Shown: piece after piece, positions 17,683 through 25,539 of the stretch
How positions within the stretch are numbered: the stretch's first letter is position 1
Layout of the letters: each line of letters opens with the position of its first letter
Origin: Candidatus Hydrogenedens sp.
GTDB lineage: Bacteria; Hydrogenedentota; Hydrogenedentia; Hydrogenedentales; CAITNO01
Reading direction: 5' to 3'
DNA: 48,806 nt
Assembly (NCBI GenBank): GCA_012522755.1
Contig: JAAYJV010000114.1
Coordinates: 1-48,806 of the forward strand
Translations under genes and position numbers: made by a program
The notes under the pieces: generated by a model
Told to the model about the DNA's origin: nothing
What the model saw: only the letters and a program-made list of their open reading frames with translations
The model's database searches: none

Positions 17683-19397
17683 TACTGTGCCTCCCTTTGG
17701 GTTTCAATAGCATTGTTATTTTTAGGGCTGACATAGAAATCTTGGGCTTCCAGAACATCGAGGAAAAGCGTATACAACGGCTTCGCTCCTCCCTCTTTGC
17801 AATCTGCTGAGTCGCATGAAGTCAATGGGCGATAGAGATCTTTACATTCATCAATGGACCATGCTGCTCCAAATTTGGGATAGCGGTCGCATAGAAATTT
17901 CCATTCTTCTTCTTGCGTACTTGTTGTTTGTTCAAAAAGATTTTCGCGGACAGCATAGGCCTGACTGGAAGGCAGACACGGTTTTTTGTCCCTCTTTTCA
18001 TCTTTTTTCTGCAATGCCTCTGCAGCTTGTTTGAATTTTTGCCAGTCATGTTCATTACACCAGCTGCTATGCTTAGGGTCTCCGACACTTTCAACCAAGA
18101 ATGGTTTGGCAGTCAAAACTGTATTACGTATAATGAGTTTTTCTCGTATAGACTTCAGATCGACAGCGGTAGAATCATAGAGGATATGAAAGTCCAGAGA
18201 AGCCGAGGCAAAGTTTGCTTTATCTTTGGCTTTCTTTGCTGATTGACACAGATCTTCAGCCAGGTTATAAGCGGTTGAAAAAGGGAAGTGAGGTTTGCAA
18301 ATACAAATTCCGGCAGCCATGCCCAGACGGGCAGCTCCCAAAATACCGGCGGCCTTCTCACAGATGGGGCTGATAATGTCACTGACTGAAGTGAGCTGAC
18401 AAAATTCCTGAATAAATGTTTCAGCAAAGCGGATGGCTTTCTTACCGTCTATGACAACAGTAAGATCGTCACCAGCTACAACAATAGGCAATATGGGTAA
18501 ACCGTCAGATTCCTTCTTTACTGTCTCATCTTTTTTATCTGCGATTCTTTTGATTCCAAATACTTTACAAACGGTTTCCCGGTAAGCTTCTGTGGAAATT
18601 GAATCAAGTTCTTTGGAAAAAGCTCCATATTCTTCTGCATATTTGGCTCCATTTGCTTCTATATAGCGATGAAAATTTATAAACAGTTGCCCCAGTCCGT
18701 TTCCATCGGCATGAATGACTGCAAGCCAATCACAGTTATCCAGTCTGGAAACATCTGGGTGTGGAACATCACTGAGACCAGCATGCAACTTCTCGTTCAA
18801 GTGTTTTTTTGCCTCTTTTTCAGTCTCTTTGGCTCGTTTTGCTGCGACTGGGCGCGATATCAAGGTGTCCTTGGATCCCTCCTTTTCCCATTCACTGGCA
18901 CCGAGACTGGAAACCTGACAGGGAGCAACTATGGGTAAGCGTTGGAAGCGTGCCAGAGGTGACGGCCGCAGACTTCGTGCTTCTTCAAATTGCTGATGCG
19001 CCTTTTCAATGGCAACAGCAATACCGTGATCCTTATTTTTGCAATCGACTGAGGGGTCATAGGGATCATCTACGATCACAGCGGTGGCGTCAAGACCGGG
19101 AGTCTTTGTGAGAACAAGCCGACTCCAGGCCGTAACAAATTTCCTGGCCTTATCTTTGTCATCAAAGGCAAGCATTGCCTTTCCGGAAGTTTGCAGGATG
19201 ATGCGCTCATCGCTAATCGGTTCACCCCTTTTAATCAAATCCCGAGAATATCCTAAAGCTTCCCATACAAAATCCAAGCCTGCCTGACGGATACACTGCG
19301 ATGCACCCAGGATATCCCGCCGTTTGTTGGTGGCAAATACATAGGCCTGGTTTCCCGAGGTCTCAAGTAAAACAAGATATTTCTTATTATCTGACAT
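17682..19397 (-). CDS. cas10: Cas10, HD-less, with AGDD palm motif
   Basis: The 571-residue large subunit is short for Cas10. It starts directly with the Cmr2-type N-terminal strand and RRDILGASQ motif, so the HD nuclease domain is missing. A first palm-like site has VIHADGNGLGQLF (Asp231). The active palm has VVAGDDLTVV (Ala308-Gly309-Asp310-Asp311), with Ala replacing the first Gly of the usual GGDD but both metal-binding Asps kept. It should make cyclic oligoadenylates from ATP on target RNA binding but should not cut DNA itself. The ring nuclease and CARF effectors nearby agree. AGGAG lies 9 bp before the ATG. Confidence 0.9.
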   Translation of the reverse strand: MSDNKKYLVLLETSGNQAYVFATNKRRDILGASQCIRQAGLDFVWEALGYSRDLIKRGEPISDERIILQTSGKAMLAFDDKDKARKFVTAWSRLVLTKTPGLDATAVIVDDPYDPSVDCKNKDHGIAVAIEKAHQQFEEARSLRPSPLARFQRLPIVAPCQVSSLGASEWEKEGSKDTLISRPVAAKRAKETEKEAKKHLNEKLHAGLSDVPHPDVSRLDNCDWLAVIHADGNGLGQLFINFHRYIEANGAKYAEEYGAFSKELDSISTEAYRETVCKVFGIKRIADKKDETVKKESDGLPILPIVVAGDDLTVVIDGKKAIRFAETFIQEFCQLTSVSDIISPICEKAAGILGAARLGMAAGICICKPHFPFSTAYNLAEDLCQSAKKAKDKANFASASLDFHILYDSTAVDLKSIREKLIIRNTVLTAKPFLVESVGDPKHSSWCNEHDWQKFKQAAEALQKKDEKRDKKPCLPSSQAYAVRENLFEQTTSTQEEEWKFLCDRYPKFGAAWSIDECKDLYRPLTSCDSADCKEGGAKPLYTLFLDVLEAQDFYVSPKNNNAIETQREAQ

Positions 19398-19412
19398 CAG
19401 ATTATCTCCTGA

Positions 19413-21650
19413 TTATGGTTGTTTGGGCAAAGGATTAATATTCGCAGCATTGGGCAAAACATACCCCGGTACCTGTCGCTGCACCGATTTTTCGTTTGAA
19501 ACGAACCATTTAAAGCTGAGTGTCTCATTATTGTTCGGATCTCTATCATCTGTACCCCGTGGATAATGTACGGGATAGTTATCCTCAGGTCCTTTTGCAA
19601 TCGCTGTGAATGCTCGTACAAAAGGCAAGTCAGTCCAGTTCTTTTTATTGAAAGCTGTTGCCATTTCTTGCTGGAAGCTTTGTTGAAAGGTATTCATCTC
19701 TTCCGATGTTGTTATGTCGCTATAGGAAATGGCAGACAAATTCTTATAAAAGTTCTGCCACTTATCAGCGGTGACAATTCTAGGTGCTTCTCCAAGGGAA
19801 ATCTGCAGACACCCAAGTCCAAAAGGTTTTCCCATTCCCAACCGCAACACAGCTTCTTTACCGGCCCAACTTGAAAAGTTAATGAGGGTCAGAAGCGCAC
19901 CTACTTCTTCTTTTCGAAGGTTTTCAACTCGCAACGAAAAATGGATTTCTGTGCCCTGACGAATCCATCCGGTAATAGAGCGATTTTGATTACTTTCACA
20001 ATTATTGCCGTTCGGCTGTCTATATTCCTGATGATAACCTTCGACACTGCGTTGGGTTCTGTCCTCCCAAGGTTGTGTCCAATAGGGAGCTTGTTCCGGG
20101 CTCGTTAAGAGTCGTGGCGTAAGATACATCTTTCTCCCACGTATGCGCTTATCCCTTGTATAGCCTACCTGTTTTTTATCTAATCCGTGAGGTTGTGCAT
20201 CCCCATTTCGATTGCCCACATAAAAACGTCCTTGTGATGGCTTTGGAGCGCCTAAAATAGTTAAAGGCATGGACCGTTGGAATCTTGCAACAGCAGATAT
20301 TTGATCGGGATGAGAGGTAGAGAGAGAAGTAATTCTTACTTTACCCCGCCAAGCTCCTTGGCCATCAGCGTTAACCCAGCCAAAAAGCCTTTCTGCAGGC
20401 GATAAAGTATCCAAAGATGTGGGTGGGCGCAGACTTGAATCCAAGCAATCCCAAGGACTGGCATCATGAAGATCTCGGGAAATTTGTACAGGAAATATTT
20501 TACGCACTGTTCGTGAAGTTTCGTGTGGATTATTAAAAGAAACATAAACAAAATCACCAACACTCAAATTATGCTCATCGGTTATGTGTGATCCTTGCAC
20601 CACACCCGGGCCGGAGGCAGGGCAAGCCCCGTGTTCATGGACTTTTCTATAATCTGCAAGTAGATTGTTATAATCATCTTGAACCGAGTGTGGGATTGGC
20701 ACATTAGGCTGAACTCTCGCTGAATTAATATTAAAGAACAAACGCTCATCATGTTTAAATCTAATAAGCCTTCGTGATTTAACAACATATCCTTCGACTT
20801 CTTTGAATACGATTTCCCTATCGTATCCCCATCGGCCTCTAAGATCGGGCAAATCTCTTTCTGAGACGTGTGGAAGCGGTTGATTAACAGGTGCGGCCGC
20901 CACTACACGCCAAAAAGTCCATTGGCGTTGGTGTTTGCAAAAAACAAGCTTGGCTTTAACACGCTCTCCATGTACACAATATTCGTGGCCTGGAAAATGC
21001 CTTTCTCTAACGCCATAAGCAGGAATCCAAGCAGCGAACTGGGAGCCGTCTGGTTTTCCTGCTGAATTAATACGTGATGTGCCACAGAACAACTTAAGTG
21101 CAAGTCCCCCGTTGTCTCCTGCAATTACTCGAGCTGGCACGACATCTGTTTGTGCCTGAAGACGCAAGCCTAATTTTTTCTTATGCTCATCGTTAAAGAC
21201 ACCGTACCTGCTATTTGTGATTGCTTCATAGGCACTTCGAAGCATCCCTTTGATAGATGTGGCGGGGACTTCGTCGACACAATCGTAGGTCTTATGCCCG
21301 TTATTATTTTCTGCGACCTCTGGTGTTTTAGCAATGAAGAGCGGTGTTTTTACGGTAAGTTTTACTGGGATCTCGCCTGTATACAGATCAGGCCATAGTC
21401 GCGAGTGATCCTCTTCGTGATTCACCGGATTATAATCTCCGGCAAAACAGTTATCCGGCAGGCTTGATCGTGTCGGGGTGGGAACGAAGTTGTATGGGTT
21501 ATGAAAGTGCGTTGTCTGTGGGGGAGGCCCTTGCTGGCCTCTATGATGCTGGTTCCCCGGCCTTCCTCTATTTTGTCTCCGGCCACCACTATGTCTTTGG
21601 CCTCCTCCTGGTCTGTTTCCGCCAGGTCGATTTCTCTGTCCGTTTGGCAT
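19413..21650 (-). CDS. TIGR03986-type RAMP protein, first copy, with Gly/Arg-rich head
   Basis: 745 residues. The first 45 are low-complexity Gly/Arg/Gln/His (PGGNRPGGGQRHSGGRRQN and similar), likely disordered and RNA-binding. The RAMP core follows with VPATSIKGMLRSAYEAI, WRGKVRITSL, RIRGRKMYLTPRLL, FSLRVENLRKEEVGALLTLI, and LRLGMGKPFGLGCLQI. The order of landmarks matches the paralogue at 11137-13278, but the central part is longer. It is expected to be part of, or attach to, the Cas10 complex. A strong AAGGAGG site precedes the ATG, and Cas10 starts 15 bp after the stop. Family assignment is good; exact role in the complex is not known. Confidence 0.82.
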   Translation of the reverse strand: MPNGQRNRPGGNRPGGGQRHSGGRRQNRGRPGNQHHRGQQGPPPQTTHFHNPYNFVPTPTRSSLPDNCFAGDYNPVNHEEDHSRLWPDLYTGEIPVKLTVKTPLFIAKTPEVAENNNGHKTYDCVDEVPATSIKGMLRSAYEAITNSRYGVFNDEHKKKLGLRLQAQTDVVPARVIAGDNGGLALKLFCGTSRINSAGKPDGSQFAAWIPAYGVRERHFPGHEYCVHGERVKAKLVFCKHQRQWTFWRVVAAAPVNQPLPHVSERDLPDLRGRWGYDREIVFKEVEGYVVKSRRLIRFKHDERLFFNINSARVQPNVPIPHSVQDDYNNLLADYRKVHEHGACPASGPGVVQGSHITDEHNLSVGDFVYVSFNNPHETSRTVRKIFPVQISRDLHDASPWDCLDSSLRPPTSLDTLSPAERLFGWVNADGQGAWRGKVRITSLSTSHPDQISAVARFQRSMPLTILGAPKPSQGRFYVGNRNGDAQPHGLDKKQVGYTRDKRIRGRKMYLTPRLLTSPEQAPYWTQPWEDRTQRSVEGYHQEYRQPNGNNCESNQNRSITGWIRQGTEIHFSLRVENLRKEEVGALLTLINFSSWAGKEAVLRLGMGKPFGLGCLQISLGEAPRIVTADKWQNFYKNLSAISYSDITTSEEMNTFQQSFQQEMATAFNKKNWTDLPFVRAFTAIAKGPEDNYPVHYPRGTDDRDPNNNETLSFKWFVSNEKSVQRQVPGYVLPNAANINPLPKQP

Positions 21651-21664
21651 AAGACTATACCTCC

Positions 21665-22300
21665 TTAAGTTTCTATGGACTGGTTTTCAGACTTGTAGTT
21701 TACACCTATGACATGTCCGCTATTTCCAGGTGGGACACCAACTATGAGCCTGCTCTTTAGTCCACGGTTTCGCAATTCTATTGTTCTTTTGTTTTCATAA
21801 AAACTTTGGATCTCTTTTTCAGAAAATTCACTCTCCTGAGAGATGTAAATTTTTTTATTGGCTGAGCCACAGAGCCCTTTCCCTGTATTCATGGCTGAGA
21901 TATAGGGTCCTCCAAGAAAAGCGTCTGCAGCCTGCAACAATCTCTTTTGCGGTGTATTTTTGTGTTGTAAAATTTCTTCCGGATAAAAGCCGGAAAAGAT
22001 AAGCAAAGTCCATTCAGGCCGGGATTTTTTTATTTCTTCCCAAAGAGTGAGAAGCCCTGAGGCTTGAAGCATGGGCTCTCCCCCGCTAAGAGTCAATCCC
22101 CGGTCTTTCCCATTGGCCGCCAGAATATGAGCGAGGGAAACAGGGTCGATAAGTGTGGCTGCTGTTATTTCCTGCCACTCTGGAGACCCACATCCCGGGC
22201 ATCCTTTCAAGCAACCCTGAGTCCAGATCACACTTCGGCTCCCAGGGCCGAGATTGGTTATACCGGCTGCCCACTCTGCAATATTCAACATTTTATTCAC
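21665..22300 (-). CDS. NrdG-like radical SAM protein
   Basis: A short (211-residue) radical SAM enzyme. The cluster motif is CLKGCPGC (Cys30, Cys34, Cys37), after a typical GSRSVIWTQG, and the SAM-binding motif is LTLSGGEPML. It resembles NrdG, the activase of anaerobic ribonucleotide reductase, but no nrdD is near. The C-terminal 60 residues (NKKIYISQESEF to the end) are unlike NrdG. It overlaps the stop of the coiled-coil gene (GTG start at 22300; an ATG at 22291 is equally possible) and lies 15 bp before the first RAMP gene. It therefore appears to be a component of this CRISPR operon, perhaps activating a partner by a glycyl-radical or modification reaction. That role is inference. Confidence 0.82.
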   Translation of the reverse strand: MNKMLNIAEWAAGITNLGPGSRSVIWTQGCLKGCPGCGSPEWQEITAATLIDPVSLAHILAANGKDRGLTLSGGEPMLQASGLLTLWEEIKKSRPEWTLLIFSGFYPEEILQHKNTPQKRLLQAADAFLGGPYISAMNTGKGLCGSANKKIYISQESEFSEKEIQSFYENKRTIELRNRGLKSRLIVGVPPGNSGHVIGVNYKSENQSIET

Positions 22301-23654
22301 GAGTCTTCTTTTCCCGAACCTCAGTCAGATCAAATACTGATTCAGGTGCGTTTTTAGTCCACACTTCCCCTGGCATAGGTGTAAAGGAGGTCTGGATATC
22401 ATAAACAGACGAAAGCATTTCGCTGATATTCTGTATTTTTTCCCGACGCCGGACTTCACTGGGCGATTTTTCTGAAAAATTGATTTCCATCTGGTAACCT
22501 ACCTGTCCATCAGGCTCCACGACAGGGCGGATAACAACGGCTATTTTTTCATCCGTAAAAGCACTTTTCATAACAAGATGATTGCTTTCTCGCTCATCAT
22601 TTCCTTCCCAGGCATTATCGACAAGTACGAATCCGGATTCTTTCAGCTTGTCATAAAAACTCAACTGCATATCCTCGCGCAGCACAGAAGCATATGCAGC
22701 TCTTTGTGCGTTTCTGATAGTGTTTTCCAACTCCTCGAGCAATACCGAAGTGTTCTCCGAAGCCTCTTCAATCTGTTCCAGACTCAGAGGGTTGTTTGTA
22801 TCTTCCAGTCGAAGCTTCAAGGCATCCAGTTGTTCTTTAACCTCCGTCCAAGCCCCACCGCTCCAGAAATCGACAGGAAGCATCAGATGCTCATCAGTAA
22901 AATCAGCCTGATATTCTTTGCTGTCTTCCGTAACTGTCAAGGCGGCTTTCACCGTTGTCAGAGCCAGACCTTGGGCGGCTTCCCATTGTTGCTGGTAATT
23001 TTCGAGGTGCAAATGCATGTCTTCCGCCTCCAGCAACGTTTCTTGCGCCAGCGATAAAGCCGCTGCGCCCTGACCAAGCTGAATATTTTCCTCCACCCGC
23101 CGTAAACGCTCTTCCATCAGATTCAGGCTTCCTGAAGAGATGCTGCTATGCATGGAATATGTTTTACGCAAATAGTTGACAAGAAAGGAGGCTGCGCCGG
23201 CTGTATTTTTTGCCAGCGTAATTGCATCGCCTGCTATCTTCTCCAGTTTATTGATTCTTTTGCGTTCTTTTTGCAGGGCGGCTCTCTGTTTATCAAATTC
23301 TTCATTAAAGTCTGAACGCAATTCTTTCACCTCGCGGCGAAAGCTTTTTTCCAGAGCATCATGGCGTTTCTTGGCTCTTTTTTCAGATTTAGCCAATTGA
23401 TTTTTAAAAGAGCGTCGCATGTCCTCCTGACGGGCACGGGTATCCTGAATATAATATTGATACTCATTGTGCAGAGAATTGATCTGATCCTCCAGATCGC
23501 GGGCCCTTCTTTCCGCTTGATATTCTACATCCTCCAACTCCGAATAATAGCTATTCATTCTTTGATTGACCATCTGCTCAGCCTGTTGTCGAATATACTG
23601 CCTCTGACTCACAGGGTGATGCGGACGTGTGTAACTTTGTTTTCTTCCACTCAT
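22293..23654 (-). CDS. long coiled-coil protein, operon head
   Basis: 453 residues, no family I recognise. Residues 20-150 form a highly charged continuous coiled coil (many Glu/Arg/Lys/Gln heptads such as RARQEDMRRSFKNQLAKSEKRAKK), with a second helical region at about 190-340. The last 110 residues look globular, with a strand-rich KIAVVIRPVVEPDGQVGYQMEINF. GGGAGGG sits 9 bp before the ATG, and the end overlaps the radical SAM start, so the two genes are coupled and probably act together. As the first gene of the effector operon it could be a scaffold, or the substrate of the radical SAM protein. Both ideas are inference. Confidence 0.75.
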   Translation of the reverse strand: MSGRKQSYTRPHHPVSQRQYIRQQAEQMVNQRMNSYYSELEDVEYQAERRARDLEDQINSLHNEYQYYIQDTRARQEDMRRSFKNQLAKSEKRAKKRHDALEKSFRREVKELRSDFNEEFDKQRAALQKERKRINKLEKIAGDAITLAKNTAGAASFLVNYLRKTYSMHSSISSGSLNLMEERLRRVEENIQLGQGAAALSLAQETLLEAEDMHLHLENYQQQWEAAQGLALTTVKAALTVTEDSKEYQADFTDEHLMLPVDFWSGGAWTEVKEQLDALKLRLEDTNNPLSLEQIEEASENTSVLLEELENTIRNAQRAAYASVLREDMQLSFYDKLKESGFVLVDNAWEGNDERESNHLVMKSAFTDEKIAVVIRPVVEPDGQVGYQMEINFSEKSPSEVRRREKIQNISEMLSSVYDIQTSFTPMPGEVWTKNAPESVFDLTEVREKKTRE

Positions 23655-24116
23655 GAATAAACCCTCCCAAAAATAAAAGTCTCTGGTACCTGATAGGTAA
23701 AGTGGTATTCACTTTCATGCCATCTGCAAAAGAAAAAACCGGCTGAGCAACGTGAAGTTGGTGACAACTTGCACAGGACTTGTCCGCCGGTGTGGTCCCC
23801 CGCGTTGAACATTGCATTCTTTTGTGATCGATGCATCTCAACAATCCCCTCCAATATTTTTATTGGCAAATAAGGCAGCGTATTTTATTACACTTTTACA
23901 AGTATGCCTATGAGCACGATTAAAATCAAATGTACAAACCTTCTACTTGTTACTCCTCTTCAAAACAGAAACTTACACAACTTTTACGATTGTTGTTACT
24001 GTAATTGCGACCATAGAAAGCTCGACACGAAAATCACATCCGTTTCATTAATAGCTGTGCCCGCGACCATGTGCCCTGAGACACGCTTCTTTTGACACTT
24101 GGGTTCTCAAAAATCC
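23655..24116. other. intergenic region upstream of the effector operon
   Basis: About 460 bp with no gene I can support on either strand; short frames here lack family features and ribosome sites. It contains the probable effector-operon promoter and ends at the terminator of the Csx2-like gene, so it isolates the two transcription units. Confidence 0.5.
23901..23929 (-). promoter_or_regulatory. candidate promoter of the type III effector operon
   Basis: On the minus strand, TTGATT (23929-23924), 17 bp, CATACT (23906-23901). Only 4 of 6 bases match at each box. It would leave a leader of about 240 nt before the coiled-coil gene. Confidence 0.3.
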
Positions 24117-24144
24117 AAGCACAGCTCTTTTCAAGACTGTGCTT
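24117..24144 (-). terminator. rho-independent terminator after the Csx2-like gene
   Basis: The ends AAGCACAG and CTGTGCTT pair over 8 bp, with an inner TCTT/AAGA stem above a one-base bulge. On the minus strand the hairpin is followed within 4 bases by a run of five T. It touches the stop codon at 24143. Confidence 0.7.
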
Positions 24145-25414
24145 ATTTATTATCAAAATAACGATGAATGAGTTCAAAGATACCTTTTAAAAAACTGATC
24201 ATTTGGGAACGATTTTCCATAATCCTTTGGATTGATCTATTAGGACTCTGTTGGCTGTGAGCCAAACCATTTCGCAGCCATCTCAATTGATTTAATTGCT
24301 GTCGTTCCGCCTTGGTTAGATATTTTATGGTCCACACCTTTGTTTTTGCTTTTATCTGCTTTGTTTCCTCCTCCGTTTTTCCTGCTTGATATGCTCCATA
24401 GACCTTCTTCTGTGTATACAGATAGAAGGCTTCCTGAAGCATGATAATACTCTTGTAAAATTCATCACGACGAAAGAGATTTTCCGCCAGGGCAAGCATA
24501 CGTTGATGAAGTTCTATGCTGTGACTCCACTTCCATTCTTGAGTGAGTTTTCTGGCGGCTGCAGTTAGCCAGGCATCATCTATTGTTTCTTCCATCTGTG
24601 AAAAATTCTGATACAGTTTCTGGGCATGTGGTTGGGCTGCATGGATTTGGCCTATATTTTCATAATAATCCGTCAACAAAATTTTTTCGTTTTGTTTCGG
24701 AAAAAATTGAGCCAGCGCACCATATCGACCCGTTATTTCAAAAGTGGCGTAGGCTGCTCCCTGTTCAAACAGGGTGGCGGCGTAGCCTAAATTTACGACC
24801 GGTACAGAAGGAATACCATCAGGTGACGCTTTCTTCATCTCCCAAGCACCATAAAACACATCGTGAACTGTCACATTAAGCAGCCACCTTAAAGACGTAA
24901 CTAAAAAGGACGCCAGTACCGGCAGATGGCGATAGCCATGGGTAACATCAAGAATCACCTCATCGCCCGGTTCCAGATGAGATAAGAGGATGCGGCAAAA
25001 GCTCTTTATATCTTCGCTGTTACGACAATCAGGGATGATATCCATCTTCAAATAAGAAGCAAAGGGCAGGAAAGAGAAGGGTTCTTTTCGAACATCCAAA
25101 TCTTTCATTGTCGTCTGTTCCCCTACACATATTTCATGCAGACTTGTTTTCCAACTACTGACTTCTTCAGATGCCTTAACAGCATCCGGTAGCACCTCCC
25201 ACAAAGCATCCCACATGGAGCCTGTTGTCCCCAGTAAAACCAAAGCGTCGGGCTCACGCAAATCATTTTTCAACCACTTCCATAGGCTGTGGGTAAAAAA
25301 GGTACTTTCCTGTTCATACCCGTCTTCAAAACAATATTTGGCACGGGAATACCCTGTGCCGTCTTTTTCTTCCCGACCACGTCCCAGGATGCTTACTAAG
25401 ACTTTCCTTCCCAT
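24143..25414 (-). CDS. Csx1/Csx2-family CARF-HEPN RNase (DxTHG motif)
   Basis: 423 residues of the TIGR02221/Csx2 type. The N-terminal CARF domain opens with KVLVSILGRG and a Tyr/Arg-rich strand typical of the family, has VLLGTTGSMWD at 59-69 and the hallmark DVTHGYRHLP at 156-165. The C-terminal domain is HEPN, with the RNase motif R-N-G-L-A-H (Arg381, His386). Such proteins are non-specific RNases switched on by cyclic oligoadenylate. It is coded outside the main effector operon, as the second gene of a unit starting at 27912, and ends at a clear terminator. GAGGAG lies 10 bp before the ATG. It is the second cOA effector of the locus. Confidence 0.9.
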   Translation of the reverse strand: MGRKVLVSILGRGREEKDGTGYSRAKYCFEDGYEQESTFFTHSLWKWLKNDLREPDALVLLGTTGSMWDALWEVLPDAVKASEEVSSWKTSLHEICVGEQTTMKDLDVRKEPFSFLPFASYLKMDIIPDCRNSEDIKSFCRILLSHLEPGDEVILDVTHGYRHLPVLASFLVTSLRWLLNVTVHDVFYGAWEMKKASPDGIPSVPVVNLGYAATLFEQGAAYATFEITGRYGALAQFFPKQNEKILLTDYYENIGQIHAAQPHAQKLYQNFSQMEETIDDAWLTAAARKLTQEWKWSHSIELHQRMLALAENLFRRDEFYKSIIMLQEAFYLYTQKKVYGAYQAGKTEEETKQIKAKTKVWTIKYLTKAERQQLNQLRWLRNGLAHSQQSPNRSIQRIMENRSQMISFLKGIFELIHRYFDNK

Positions 25415-25539
25415 AGACTTTGCTCCTCTATTCTTTTCATGTTAACCTGTCATATATCGCTCAATTCCATAATAAGCCGCACTCTTCAAAAGAAACAATC
25501 TATCCGAATTTCCATCTCGAGACTTTGTGAAAAACCAGG

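Noticed and set aside
21665-22300. Anaerobic ribonucleotide reductase activase (true nrdG)
   Set aside because: No nrdD next to it, an unlike C-terminus, and overlap with CRISPR-operon genes.
23578-23869. Short overlapping open frames upstream of the coiled-coil gene
   Set aside because: They lack ribosome sites and family features and lie in the probable leader of the effector operon.
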